From JACNIZ01 sp964344765 (GTDB lineage: Bacteria; Planctomycetota; UBA1135), in assembly GCA_964344765.1 (NCBI GenBank), contig CAYFOM010000016.1, forward strand, positions 28,714 through 92,713: a DNA stretch of 64,000 bases. The letters run 5' to 3'. The position numbers and the translations under genes are program-made. The number at the start of each line of letters is the position of its first letter. Position 1 is the stretch's first letter. Below the pieces are notes generated by a model. The model made no database searches and was not told the DNA's origin. It saw nothing but the letters and a program-made list of their open reading frames with translations. Shown here piece after piece: positions 55,893 through 63,102 of the stretch.

Positions 55893-56665
55893 AGACTCGC
55901 CGGTGTCTTAGGGAGGGCGTATGCGGCCAACATGTTGTACCTCTTTCGGCAATTCTCGGCGACATCAGGATCGGAATCCTGGCTGCCGACCTCGAGCAGG
56001 TACAACACATTCCTTAGCGCGAAGGCGAGTGCGCGCGGACTGGCGTCGTCGGATATGGGTTTTCGGCCTAGGCGGCGGCCGACGCCGGTCATCGTGCGCA
56101 CGGCAGCAAGCGGCGTCGGTGGCTCGAGGGTGATCAGGTATTCAAGCGCGGCAAGGCGTTCTTGATCGTCCCCTGCTTCATCGGCTGCGAGGAAGGCCGT
56201 GGTGGCTCGCGCATAGCGATCGGCGTCGGCGGGGTCGGCATGCGGCAAGGTGATGCTGTTGCGCTCGATCCAATGCCCGGCAAACGACGACAGGATTGCG
56301 GCCGACTGGATCCGGGCGGCGGCATAGTCATCGTGGAGCAGTTCAATGGCCAGCCAAGACGAGGCTTCGATCACCAATCCGGGGTCCTCGCGCGGTGCGG
56401 TTGCAACCGATTTCAGAATCGCATGCTCCAATTCACGGTGGTCGTGGATCGGGTAGCGCCCGGGGCCGCCATTGACCGACGGTTTGGCCGCCAGATAGAC
56501 GTCGGGGGAAACCGACAGGAAGGCGGGTGAGCGCGGCGTCCACGTGGCAGGGTCGTGGATCGCGGCAAGATCCTCGATGCCGCGGCGCGACGGAGCGGTG
56601 CACGATCCCAGCAGGGTGGCGAGGATCAGCAGGCTAAGGGCAGGGAGGATTGTGCGCCCGGACAT
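55889..56665 (-). CDS. Lipoprotein of unknown function
   Basis: A 258-residue protein with a lipoprotein signal: MSGRTILPALSLLILATLLG followed by SC (lipobox LLGSC). The remainder is helical and rich in Ala and Leu, with no recognised domain. ATG 56665 is preferred over the frame's start at 56710 since it begins the signal peptide. Its stop overlaps the next gene by 4 nt, so it is coupled with the flippase-like protein and the PfkB kinase. Confidence 0.58.
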   Translation of the reverse strand: MSGRTILPALSLLILATLLGSCTAPSRRGIEDLAAIHDPATWTPRSPAFLSVSPDVYLAAKPSVNGGPGRYPIHDHRELEHAILKSVATAPREDPGLVIEASSWLAIELLHDDYAAARIQSAAILSSFAGHWIERNSITLPHADPADADRYARATTAFLAADEAGDDQERLAALEYLITLEPPTPLAAVRTMTGVGRRLGRKPISDDASPRALAFALRNVLYLLEVGSQDSDPDVAENCRKRYNMLAAYALPKTPASL

Positions 56666-56728
56666 GGTCGGGGCAGAGGATACGGGAAATCCAGGCTGGA
56701 TTCGAGTCACCAGGCCAAGAAAGTCGCG

Positions 56729-57283
56729 TTAATCGTGGCCATAGGATTCCGGCGCAAAGCCAAAGCCGAGGAAATAGGGCTTCTCGCCTTCTTTGGGTAC
56801 ATGCTGAATTTCTACCAGTTCGCCCCAAATTTCGTTCAGGCGGTCGCGCAGCTTTTGTCGCCCCTCGTCGTCGAGAAACAGGGTGATGAAGCCCGACAAA
56901 TAGCGACGTGATCCATCCTCGGGGAGGTCCTGGTCCATCGCCGTCTCCAATCGAGCACCCAAACGACGTAACGAGGTCATCGAAACCTGCCTAGCGACGT
57001 CGCGCCATTCCTTATCGTTGGTTTGATTGATAAAGATGTCTTCGGCTTCGGTGTGGTAGGTCACCGCGGTGCCGCTTTGGCGGGTCTTCGTCACCAGCCC
57101 GCACTTCTCGAGGATGCGCAAGTGGTAGTACAGCGCATGGCGCTCCAAACCCATGTGCTTTTGCAACGTGTGGGGAGCGACTGGCTGGAGAATGGTTACC
57201 AGATGCCAAATGGTCTGACGTACCGGTGACGCCAGAGCCTTCAGCTGATCTAGGGATTCGATGTGGGTGGGCTTGGGGGACAT
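56729..57283 (-). CDS. ArsR-type winged-helix transcriptional regulator
   Basis: A 184-residue regulator with an N-terminal winged helix: LKALASPVRQTIWHLVTILQ, then PHTLQKHMGLERHALYYHLR (recognition helix) and LEKCGLVTKTRQ. The C-terminal part (LFLDDEGRQKLRDRLNEIWG) is a helical sensor or dimer domain. ATG 57283 is preferred over 57325: a TACAAT -10-like hexamer (57332-57327, minus strand) would place the transcript start near the upstream ATG. The -35 is weak, so this stays tentative. Target and signal unknown. Confidence 0.78.
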   Translation of the reverse strand: MSPKPTHIESLDQLKALASPVRQTIWHLVTILQPVAPHTLQKHMGLERHALYYHLRILEKCGLVTKTRQSGTAVTYHTEAEDIFINQTNDKEWRDVARQVSMTSLRRLGARLETAMDQDLPEDGSRRYLSGFITLFLDDEGRQKLRDRLNEIWGELVEIQHVPKEGEKPYFLGFGFAPESYGHD

Positions 57284-57336
57284 AGCTGCGCCGGCTAGGG
57301 TTGGGGCACCCGGCGGAGATGACATTATTGTAACAA

Positions 57337-58299
57337 TCAGTCAGCCACAAGGGGTCTACTACCGATTTTCAGCAGTTTCAGACTCAATTCCAGCGCGTCG
57401 GTGGGCCAAAATTGAGGCGGCCGTGCATGCTCGACGCCGGGCTTCCCTTTCTCGGGTCGGCAGTTCTGAAGCGCGTTTTGCCATTGTTCCGGCACCGCTT
57501 CGCGGCCATAAACCGCTCCCAGCAAAGCACCAGCGATCGCCGCATTGGTGTCGGAGTCTCCTCCGCGGCGCGCGGTATCGACGACGCCTTCCTCCAGGTT
57601 GGCTGCGTGCTTGAGCTGCCACAAGGCATTGCCAAAGGCGATGCGCACCCAACCCATATGGGTGGAAAAAGCTTGCGGTGGCTCGGTTGCGGCGTGGTGA
57701 ATCCAATCCATCAGCTCGTCCTCGCACGGGCCTTCTTCGGCCCATTTCACGATCTGCTGGTACAGTTCGGGGCCGCTGACTGGAGTGCGAATGGCGAAGG
57801 CGATCGCCATGGCATAGAGTCGATTGGCTTGTTGACAGTTGGGGTGAGGGTGAGTCAGCGCGGCGTCTTGAATTGCCCATTCCCCCACCTTCTCCAGCGG
57901 CTGGCCGGCACCGTAAATCCCAAGCGGACTGATGCGCATCAACGCGCCGTTGGCTTGGCTTTCCGTATTGGCCTTGCCGGTCAATCCAAGCAAAACGGTC
58001 AAGCCGCAATCAAAAGGAACGGAATCCATCCAGCTTCGATAAGCGCCAAGGGCGGCATCGGCGCAATAGCCGCCGCGGTCGATCAGCATGCGCGCCAACG
58101 ACAACGCCATTTCCGAGTCGTCGGTGGGTTGACCGGCAATGGTGCCCCAATGCCCTCCGTCGGCGAGTTCACGCACGCCGTCGGGATATTGCAGGCGAAT
58201 GTCATCGGCAGTGCGAAATTCCACCAAGCTGCCGAGTGAGTCGCCGGCGAGTTGTCCAAGAATGCAGCCTTGGGCGCGGTTGATTTGCCCGTGGTCCAT
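57337..58299 (-). CDS. ADP-ribosylglycohydrolase-family enzyme
   Basis: A 320-residue protein of the ARH/DraG family, which removes ADP-ribose from proteins using two Mg ions. The first metal motif is in GQPTDDSEMAL (TDD at 59-61); the second is RRGGDSDTNAAIAGALLGA. Both are intact. It is unlikely to be DraG itself, as no nitrogenase genes are nearby. Acceptor residue (Arg, Ser or other) unknown. Confidence 0.88.
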   Translation of the reverse strand: MDHGQINRAQGCILGQLAGDSLGSLVEFRTADDIRLQYPDGVRELADGGHWGTIAGQPTDDSEMALSLARMLIDRGGYCADAALGAYRSWMDSVPFDCGLTVLLGLTGKANTESQANGALMRISPLGIYGAGQPLEKVGEWAIQDAALTHPHPNCQQANRLYAMAIAFAIRTPVSGPELYQQIVKWAEEGPCEDELMDWIHHAATEPPQAFSTHMGWVRIAFGNALWQLKHAANLEEGVVDTARRGGDSDTNAAIAGALLGAVYGREAVPEQWQNALQNCRPEKGKPGVEHARPPQFWPTDALELSLKLLKIGSRPLVAD

Positions 58300-58315
58300 T
58301 CTTGGAGTTTAGCGC

Positions 58316-59977
58316 TTAGGGATTCAGGTCGATGAACGCGGCTCGAGTGGAGTAGCGGTAGACGCCGAGGGCGGATCTTGAAGTAACCGCCATGTAAAAG
58401 CGGGTACCGATGAGGCTGGCCGGGATCACACCACTTGGAACTTGCAGGCCGAAGCTGGCGTCGCCGTTGGCATCCAGCGTTCCGGTTGGATTGAGGAAAA
58501 CCGGCGGATACATGCCCAAGAAGGTTTGTGCCATCCACGCGTCGACGGTTAATGGCACGGACACTTGGTTCGGGAACATGCTCGGGCCTACCCCACTTGC
58601 CGATAACAGCGCTTGATAGGTTTCTCCGGCTGCGTCGTCGGGGAAATCGAGTTCGAAGTCGATGCTGGCGCCGCTTGCGTTGGAAACTTCGGATTGCAGC
58701 GGCGTGATCCAGGTCTCGCCGCCCACCAAGCGAATCATTCCCGCCGAGGTGAACCCATTGAAATCCGAATGCATGCTGCCGATCAGCAAGTCCGGCTGAC
58801 CGTCTTGGGTGACGTCGCGGCCGCCGGCTAAACCACTGCCGAAGTAGCTCCCGGTAACATCTTCGTGCATGCCGTACAGCTCGCTGCCGTCCGCGCCGGA
58901 GTAAATGGCGACATAGAAACCGGCCGAAACCAAACCTGCCGTCGCGGCCAAATCCGGCACGCCGTCGTTGTTGAAATCGCCCATGCTTGTGGCTTCGCCG
59001 GAGTAATTCGTTCCAGCCGGGTCGATGATTACCAACTAGGTGCCGTCGGCGCCGGAGTAAATGGTGATGTCATCTTGGCTACCCACTGCGAAGTCATCAA
59101 AGCCATCGTTGTTGACGTCGCCGGTACCGGTGACAAAGTTCCCGAGTTGGTGGTAGTAATAAGCGCCGCCGTATTCATAAAGCAGGGTGCCGTCGGCGCC
59201 CGAGAAAACATGGGCGCGACCGTAATCCCAACCTCCCGAACCCGGGTCGTCGGCAGTATCGCTTCCTAGCAGGAGGTCCGGTACCCCATCGCCATTGACG
59301 TCACCGGCCGCCTCGACCGCGGTGTAACCCATATAGCCATAACTTTGTGTTCCGCTCACGGTCAGGAACCGCGTGCCGGTGGCGCCCGAGTGGAGATAAG
59401 CCTGCCCCTCGGTGATGGAGCCCGCGTTTGGAGCAGCGACTAATAAGTCATCGACCAAATCGCCATCCACATCTCCGACATTCGCCAATCCTTGGCCAAA
59501 CCAGTTGTAGGTTGCATCGCCACTCACTTGCCAAATCACGCTCGCGTCCATTCCGGAATAAGCGGTGACCACGCCGGCATTCGGCGGTCCCCCGGCAGCC
59601 GTGGCAAAAGGATTGCCGACGACAAAATCCCCGCGGCCGTCACCGTTCAGATCGCCCGCCGACGCCACCTTCAGCTCAAAGCTGTTCACTTCCGGATCCT
59701 GATAAATGTCCCAAATCAGGGTGCCGTCTTTGCCGGAGTACACGCGGACCCAACCGAAACCCAAGCTGGAGTTCTGGGCGTAGGGCTGATCGGCACAGGC
59801 CAAGTCCAAAACGCCATCGCCGTCGACGTCATCAAGGATGGCTACATCGGCGCCGATGCTGGCGTAGGCGGTCGGCCCAAAAACGTCGAATCGAGTGCCA
59901 AACTCGCCGCTTTGACCGAAAACCGGCCCAGCAAACAAGAACGGGAGGATTGGGTATAGGCGGCTGAGGTGGCGCAT
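58316..59977 (-). pseudogene. FG-GAP repeat secreted protein interrupted by one in-frame TAG
   Basis: Two frames of 313 and 239 codons lie in the same reading frame, split only by an amber TAG (minus strand, 59038-59036). The first begins with a signal peptide (LPFLFAGPVFGQSG) and has FG-GAP repeats such as DDVDGDGVLDLACAD, AGDLNGDGRGDFVVG and VGDVDGDLVDDLLVA. The second continues with MGDFNNDGVPDLAA and ends in a beta domain. YSGADGT stops exactly where sister repeats continue (YSGADGSELY). Restored, it would be a 553-residue beta-propeller. It may be a fresh nonsense mutation, a sequencing error or a readthrough site. Confidence 0.75.
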
Positions 59978-60018
59978 CTATTGATAACGCCGAATCCTGG
60001 GATATCTGACAAAAAAGG

Positions 60019-60370
60019 TGGTGGAGGCGGCGGGAATCGAACCCGCGTCCTGCGAAGGCCTAATCAGGGCGTCTACGTGCGTAGTTTCGGATCAAATCTT
60101 ATTGTTCGCCAAGCTCCGAGACAGGCGCGGCGAGCAACCAGCCCATTGAATTTCGCGTTGTGCTCCCGGGCCAGGGACACGCAGCTAAGCCCGCGATCAA
60201 TCACCCATCATCCCCAGCGGGCGAAGAACTGTTGGGTGCGCTGCATTAGGCAGCGAGAGCGTAGTTGTTATCGGCAGTTAATGCCTTGCGAAGGGTTTAA
60301 CGAGGCCATCTCCGCAACCTCGGCACGCAACCAAAATCAGGAAAGCTTCCAGTCGAAACCGATCGCCCCC
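60019..60370 (-). ncRNA. ssrA: Transfer-messenger RNA (tmRNA)
   Basis: A 352-nt gene on the minus strand. The 5' GGGGGCG pairs with CGCCTCC before discriminator A and an encoded CCA. The early segment GGTTTCGACTGG and the T-arm GCGGGTTCGATTCCCGC form the tRNA-like domain. The tag frame reads GCA-TTA-ACT-GCC-GAT-AAC-AAC-TAC... and encodes (A)LTADNNYALAA before TAA, ending in the ALAA degron. It rescues stalled ribosomes together with SmpB. Downstream of the 3' end is a six-T run (60016-60011). Confidence 0.96.
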
Positions 60371-60386
60371 ACTTTAGTTAGGTTGG

Positions 60387-60395
60387 ATTATATCA
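60387..60395 (-). promoter_or_regulatory. Extended -10 promoter of tmRNA
   Basis: Minus strand TGATATAAT, a perfect TATAAT with the upstream TG of extended -10 promoters. It lies 16 nt before the mature 5' end, so a short leader would be removed by RNase P. No good -35 is needed for such promoters. The divergent gene at 60407 starts 11 bp beyond. Confidence 0.6.
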
Positions 60396-60406
60396 TACAG
60401 GTCATC

Positions 60407-60745
60407 ATGCGCATTCTCACCATCATCCTGTGCCTGGGCCTCGTCGCCGGGTATTTCGGCTGGCAATACCAGCAAAGTGCCGCCAATGACACCGCTTTGG
60501 CGACGCTGACCGAGAGCAATCAAGCGATTCAGCTCAATGTCGAGGGCATGACCTGAGGTGTGTCCTGTGTCCGCCGTGTGCGGAACACGCTGCTCGCCGT
60601 CGACGGTATTGAAGACGTTGCCATCGACTTCGATAAAAAGGTTGCCTATGTCAAGCCAGTTTCGGACGGTCCGATGGACCCCGATCCGTGGATTGACGCG
60701 CTCAAAGCCGAGGGTTACGGCGCGAATCTACGTGCGGATCCATAA
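60407..60745 (+). CDS. Candidate selenoprotein: membrane-anchored HMA (heavy-metal-binding) protein with in-frame UGA
   Basis: Read through one TGA (60554-60556), the frame gives 112 residues: a membrane anchor (LTIILCLGLVAGYFGW), a linker, then a full HMA fold beginning IQLNVEGMT-U-GVSCVRRVRN and ending ALKAEGYGANLR. HMA domains bind Cu, Zn or Hg through two cysteines after GMT. Here the first cysteine position (codon 50) is UGA and the second is C54, a UxxxC spacing. The post-UGA part keeps the domain intact. A SECIS-like hairpin follows. An AGG ribosome site lies 5 nt before ATG 60407. The alternative is a recent nonsense mutation; a GTG at 60560 could start a shorter, probably non-functional product. 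Selenocysteine genes are not in the window. Confidence 0.6.
60567..60588 (+). promoter_or_regulatory. SECIS-like hairpin downstream of the UGA
   Basis: Arms GTGT-CCGC (60567-60574) and GCGG-ACAC (60580-60588, with one bulged A) pair over eight bases around the loop CGTGT. The loop begins 19 nt after the UGA and has G in its second position. Bacterial SECIS elements have an apical loop about 16-37 nt after UGA with a G among the first two loop bases, so the geometry fits. Confidence 0.55.
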
Positions 60746-60778
60746 AGAGTTCATGCGCGCACTCTGCCACCGCTGCGC

Positions 60779-61309
60779 TTAGGTGCAGCGGCTGGTATCG
60801 ACCAGGACTAGGAATCGACATTCCTGGTCCTGCTTTGCGTTTCGGTACTCCATCGCGTGCACGCCGTGGCCTTTGCTTTCGCCGGCGGATAGATGGTGGG
60901 ATTGCTCGTCGAGGATGAGTTCAAGCAAGCCGTCCAGCACCACCACGGTTTCCAACGTGCCGGCGCGGTTCGGCGGCAGCTCACCAGCGCTGGCTCCCCC
61001 GTCGAGGGTGTAAAGCACCACTTCCAGTGCGCCGTGGAGCAAGTTGTTGGGGTGGCTGACGCGGGTCACTCCGGATGGGAAATGGTGAAAAAGCGTTGGG
61101 CTAGTGGGGTCATCCTCCAGCAGGTCGGATATGGAGATTTGGAAGGCCTGGGCGATCTGATAGGCCAATTTGACGGTGGGGTTTTTGCTGCCGCGCTCGA
61201 TATCGGAAAGCATCGCCTGGGAAACGCCACTGCGCTGGCTGAGGGCACGAAGGCTGAGCCCCTGGGCGTTGCGCAGGTGACGGAGGCGGTCGGCGAGGTT
61301 GGTTTGCAT
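60779..61309 (-). CDS. XRE-family regulator with C-terminal cupin domain
   Basis: A 176-residue regulator. The N-terminal helix-turn-helix reads RLRHLRNAQGLSLRALSQRS, then GVSQAMLSDIERGSKNPTVK. The C-terminal ~75 residues are a small beta-barrel cupin (PPNRAGTLETVVVLDGLLEL, then LSAGESKGHGVHAMEY) that likely senses a small molecule. It is divergent from the sulfotransferase/aminotransferase pair, and two repeats between them look like its operators. It probably controls that operon and itself. Confidence 0.88.
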   Translation of the reverse strand: MQTNLADRLRHLRNAQGLSLRALSQRSGVSQAMLSDIERGSKNPTVKLAYQIAQAFQISISDLLEDDPTSPTLFHHFPSGVTRVSHPNNLLHGALEVVLYTLDGGASAGELPPNRAGTLETVVVLDGLLELILDEQSHHLSAGESKGHGVHAMEYRNAKQDQECRFLVLVDTSRCT

Positions 61310-61343
61310 GCGGAATGGTGTGTTTAAGGGCGGTGGAGTGGAC

Positions 61344-61367
61344 GAATATTCGCTTTAGTGTTCAAAT
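61344..61367. promoter_or_regulatory. Operator-like repeat, copy 1
   Basis: A 24-bp element with core ATATTCGCTTTAGTG. It matches copy 2 at 20 of 24 positions. The two lie 51 bp apart start to start, about five helical turns, in the gap between the XRE-cupin regulator and its divergent neighbour. Confidence 0.6.
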
Positions 61368-61394
61368 CGGCTGGTTCTGGCGAGGATTTTACCA

Positions 61395-61418
61395 GAATAT
61401 CCGCTATAGTGAACAAAT
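61395..61418. promoter_or_regulatory. Operator-like repeat, copy 2, overlapping a -10 and the start codon
   Basis: A 24-bp element with core ATATCCGCTATAGTG. It contains TATAGT (61405-61410), a plausible -10, and its last two bases are the first two of ATG 61417. Binding here would block initiation directly. The -10 position would give a leaderless transcript. Confidence 0.6.
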
Positions 61419-62163
61419 GCCGATGCGCCTCGCCATGTGGTCCGGCCCGCGGAACGTCTCGACGGCGCTGATGCGAGCTTTTGACTCCCGCCCTGACTGT
61501 GTGGTCAGCGACGAACCCCTATACGGTTATTACCTCGCGACCACCGGCGCCAACCACCCGATCGCCGAGGAGGTCATCGCCGCGATGGCTACCGATTGGC
61601 CGACCGTCACTCAACAGCTGATCGGCCCGGTTCCTGGCAACCAAGAGCTTTGGTACCAAAAGCACATGGCGCACCATCTGCTCGATGAGATTCCGCGCGA
61701 TTGGTTGTGCAACCTCAACAACGTGTTTTTGATCCGCGAACCGCGCGCAATGTTGGTGTCCTTGCTGAAGGTGCTGGACGACGTCGAAATCAACGACACC
61801 GGCCTCCCGCAGCAAGTGGATTTGTTCCGTTGGGAGGCCGAACGCACCGGCCGCATTCCGGCGGTCGTTGATTCCCGCGAACTGTTGTTGGATCCGGCTG
61901 GAGTGCTTCGCCAGCTGTGCGATCGCGTCGGCATTGCATACACCGATCAAATGTTGAGTTGGGAGGCTGGATCGCGTCCGACCGACGGTGTTTGGGAATC
62001 GCATTGGTATGGCAAGGCGACGAACTCGACTGGTTTTACCCCCTACCACGAAAGCGATACCGATGTGCCGGCCGACTACGAAAGCTTGGCGCGTCAATGT
62101 GAAGACCTTTATCAGGAATTGGCCGCGTTCCGGCTGATGGCATCGAACGAGGTGCAATCATGA
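61417..62163 (+). CDS. Sulfotransferase-like P-loop protein
   Basis: A 248-residue protein whose N-terminus LAMWSGPRNVSTALMRAF matches the PAPS/phosphate-binding loop pattern of sulfotransferase-like proteins, and LIREPRAMLVSLLKVLDD resembles their REP (3'-phosphate) region. True sulfotransferase activity is unproven. It overlaps the aminotransferase gene (ATGA), so the two are translationally coupled and probably act on one amino-acid-like compound. ATG 61417 is chosen over the frame's upstream start at 61315, which would run through the operator region. Confidence 0.78.
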   Translation: MPMRLAMWSGPRNVSTALMRAFDSRPDCVVSDEPLYGYYLATTGANHPIAEEVIAAMATDWPTVTQQLIGPVPGNQELWYQKHMAHHLLDEIPRDWLCNLNNVFLIREPRAMLVSLLKVLDDVEINDTGLPQQVDLFRWEAERTGRIPAVVDSRELLLDPAGVLRQLCDRVGIAYTDQMLSWEAGSRPTDGVWESHWYGKATNSTGFTPYHESDTDVPADYESLARQCEDLYQELAAFRLMASNEVQS

Positions 62164-63065
62164 AACAGACCTTTAATCCTAAAAACGCTGACATAGTCAT
62201 CAACATCAATGGCAAGCTGCTGCCGCGCGCCGACGCCAAAATCAGTGTCTATGATTCGCTGGTGCAAGGTGGCGATGGCTGTTGGGAAGGCTTGCGCGTT
62301 TATGACGGCAAGATCTTTAAGCTGCAACAGCACTTGGATCGGCTGCGTCATTCGGCTAAGGCGCTAATGATTGAAGGCGCGCCGTCGGACGACGAAATTC
62401 GGCTGCAGATCAAGCGCACCTTGGATGCCAATGGCATGCACGACAACGCTCATATTCGATTGACGTTGTCGCGTGGTGAAAAGGTCACTTCTGGAATGGA
62501 CCCTCGCTTGAACCAAGCCGGGCCAACGTTGATTGTTTTGGCGGAACACAAAGCACCGGTTTATGAAAAAACTGGGCTCCGGCTGATTACTTCGTCGGTG
62601 CGTCGCTTCCCGCCGGATTGCATGGATCCAAAGATTCATCACAACAACTTGATCCAATCCATCATGGCCAAGATTGAAGCCAACGCCGCTGGCGTCGACG
62701 ACGCGATGATGTTGGACTTGCGCGGATTTGTAGCCGAGACCAACGCAACGCATTTGTTCATGGTTGAAGATGGCGTGATTAAAACCAGCCACACTCATGC
62801 TTGTCCGGAAGGCGTTACGCGTTCTACGGTGCTGAAGTTGTGCCGCGAACACGACCTCCCCCACGAGGTCTGCAATCTTTCCCAAGCCGAGTTCTACCGT
62901 GCCGACGAAGTCTTCTGCAGCGGCACGATGGGCGAATTAGCGTTCATCTCCGAGATCGACGGCCGCACCATCGGCGATGGCGAAATGGGTCCGATCACCG
63001 CACGACTGAGTGAAATGTACGGTGAGTTGACTGCTCATCACAGCGAAGACATCGTCGTCGGTTAG
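62160..63065 (+). CDS. Class IV (branched-chain/D-amino-acid-type) aminotransferase
   Basis: A 301-residue PLP enzyme of fold type IV. The catalytic lysine is in DPKIHHNNLIQSI, the cofactor glutamate in FVAETNATHLF, and the early arginine region is in GCWEGLRVYDGKIFKL. The family includes IlvE, D-amino-acid transaminase and aminodeoxychorismate lyase. HMDP and similar checks cannot be done here, so the substrate is open. Adjacent sulfotransferase-like and XRE-cupin genes suggest catabolism or modification of a specific compound rather than housekeeping IlvE duty. Confidence 0.85.
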   Translation: MKQTFNPKNADIVININGKLLPRADAKISVYDSLVQGGDGCWEGLRVYDGKIFKLQQHLDRLRHSAKALMIEGAPSDDEIRLQIKRTLDANGMHDNAHIRLTLSRGEKVTSGMDPRLNQAGPTLIVLAEHKAPVYEKTGLRLITSSVRRFPPDCMDPKIHHNNLIQSIMAKIEANAAGVDDAMMLDLRGFVAETNATHLFMVEDGVIKTSHTHACPEGVTRSTVLKLCREHDLPHEVCNLSQAEFYRADEVFCSGTMGELAFISEIDGRTIGDGEMGPITARLSEMYGELTAHHSEDIVVG

Positions 63066-63068
63066 GCT

Positions 63069-63101
63069 GTTCCACGGCTGGGTCGCGCCCGGCTGTGGAA
63101 C
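63069..63101 (+). other. Strong hairpin abutting the FetB-like start codon
   Basis: Arms GTTCCACGGCTGGG (63069-63082) and CCCGGCTGTGGAAC (63088-63101) pair over 14 positions with two G-U wobbles, loop TCGCG. It starts 4 bp after the aminotransferase stop and ends 1 bp before ATG 63103. There is no T-run. It leaves no room for a ribosome site in front of that ATG. Confidence 0.7.
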
Positions 63102-63102
63102 C

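Noticed and set aside
57337..58299. DraG nitrogenase-reactivating glycohydrolase
   Set aside because: The family matches, but no nif or draT genes are nearby, so only the family-level name is kept.
60019..60370. Possible ordinary tRNA at the tRNA-like 3' end
   Set aside because: The acceptor and T arms belong to tmRNA: the partner 5' arm is 340 nt away and a tag frame ending in ALAA lies between.
59969..60556. Long plus-strand frame running through the tmRNA region into the HMA protein
   Set aside because: Most of it is antisense to tmRNA; only the part from ATG 60407 matches a protein.
60560..60745. Independent 61-codon gene starting at GTG 60560
   Set aside because: It would begin inside the HMA fold and lack its first strand and the first metal ligand; reading through the UGA restores the full domain, so a single gene is more likely.
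61344..61418. Attachment site or mobile-element ends
   Set aside because: No integrase or transposase nearby; repeats sit in a promoter between divergent genes, fitting operators.
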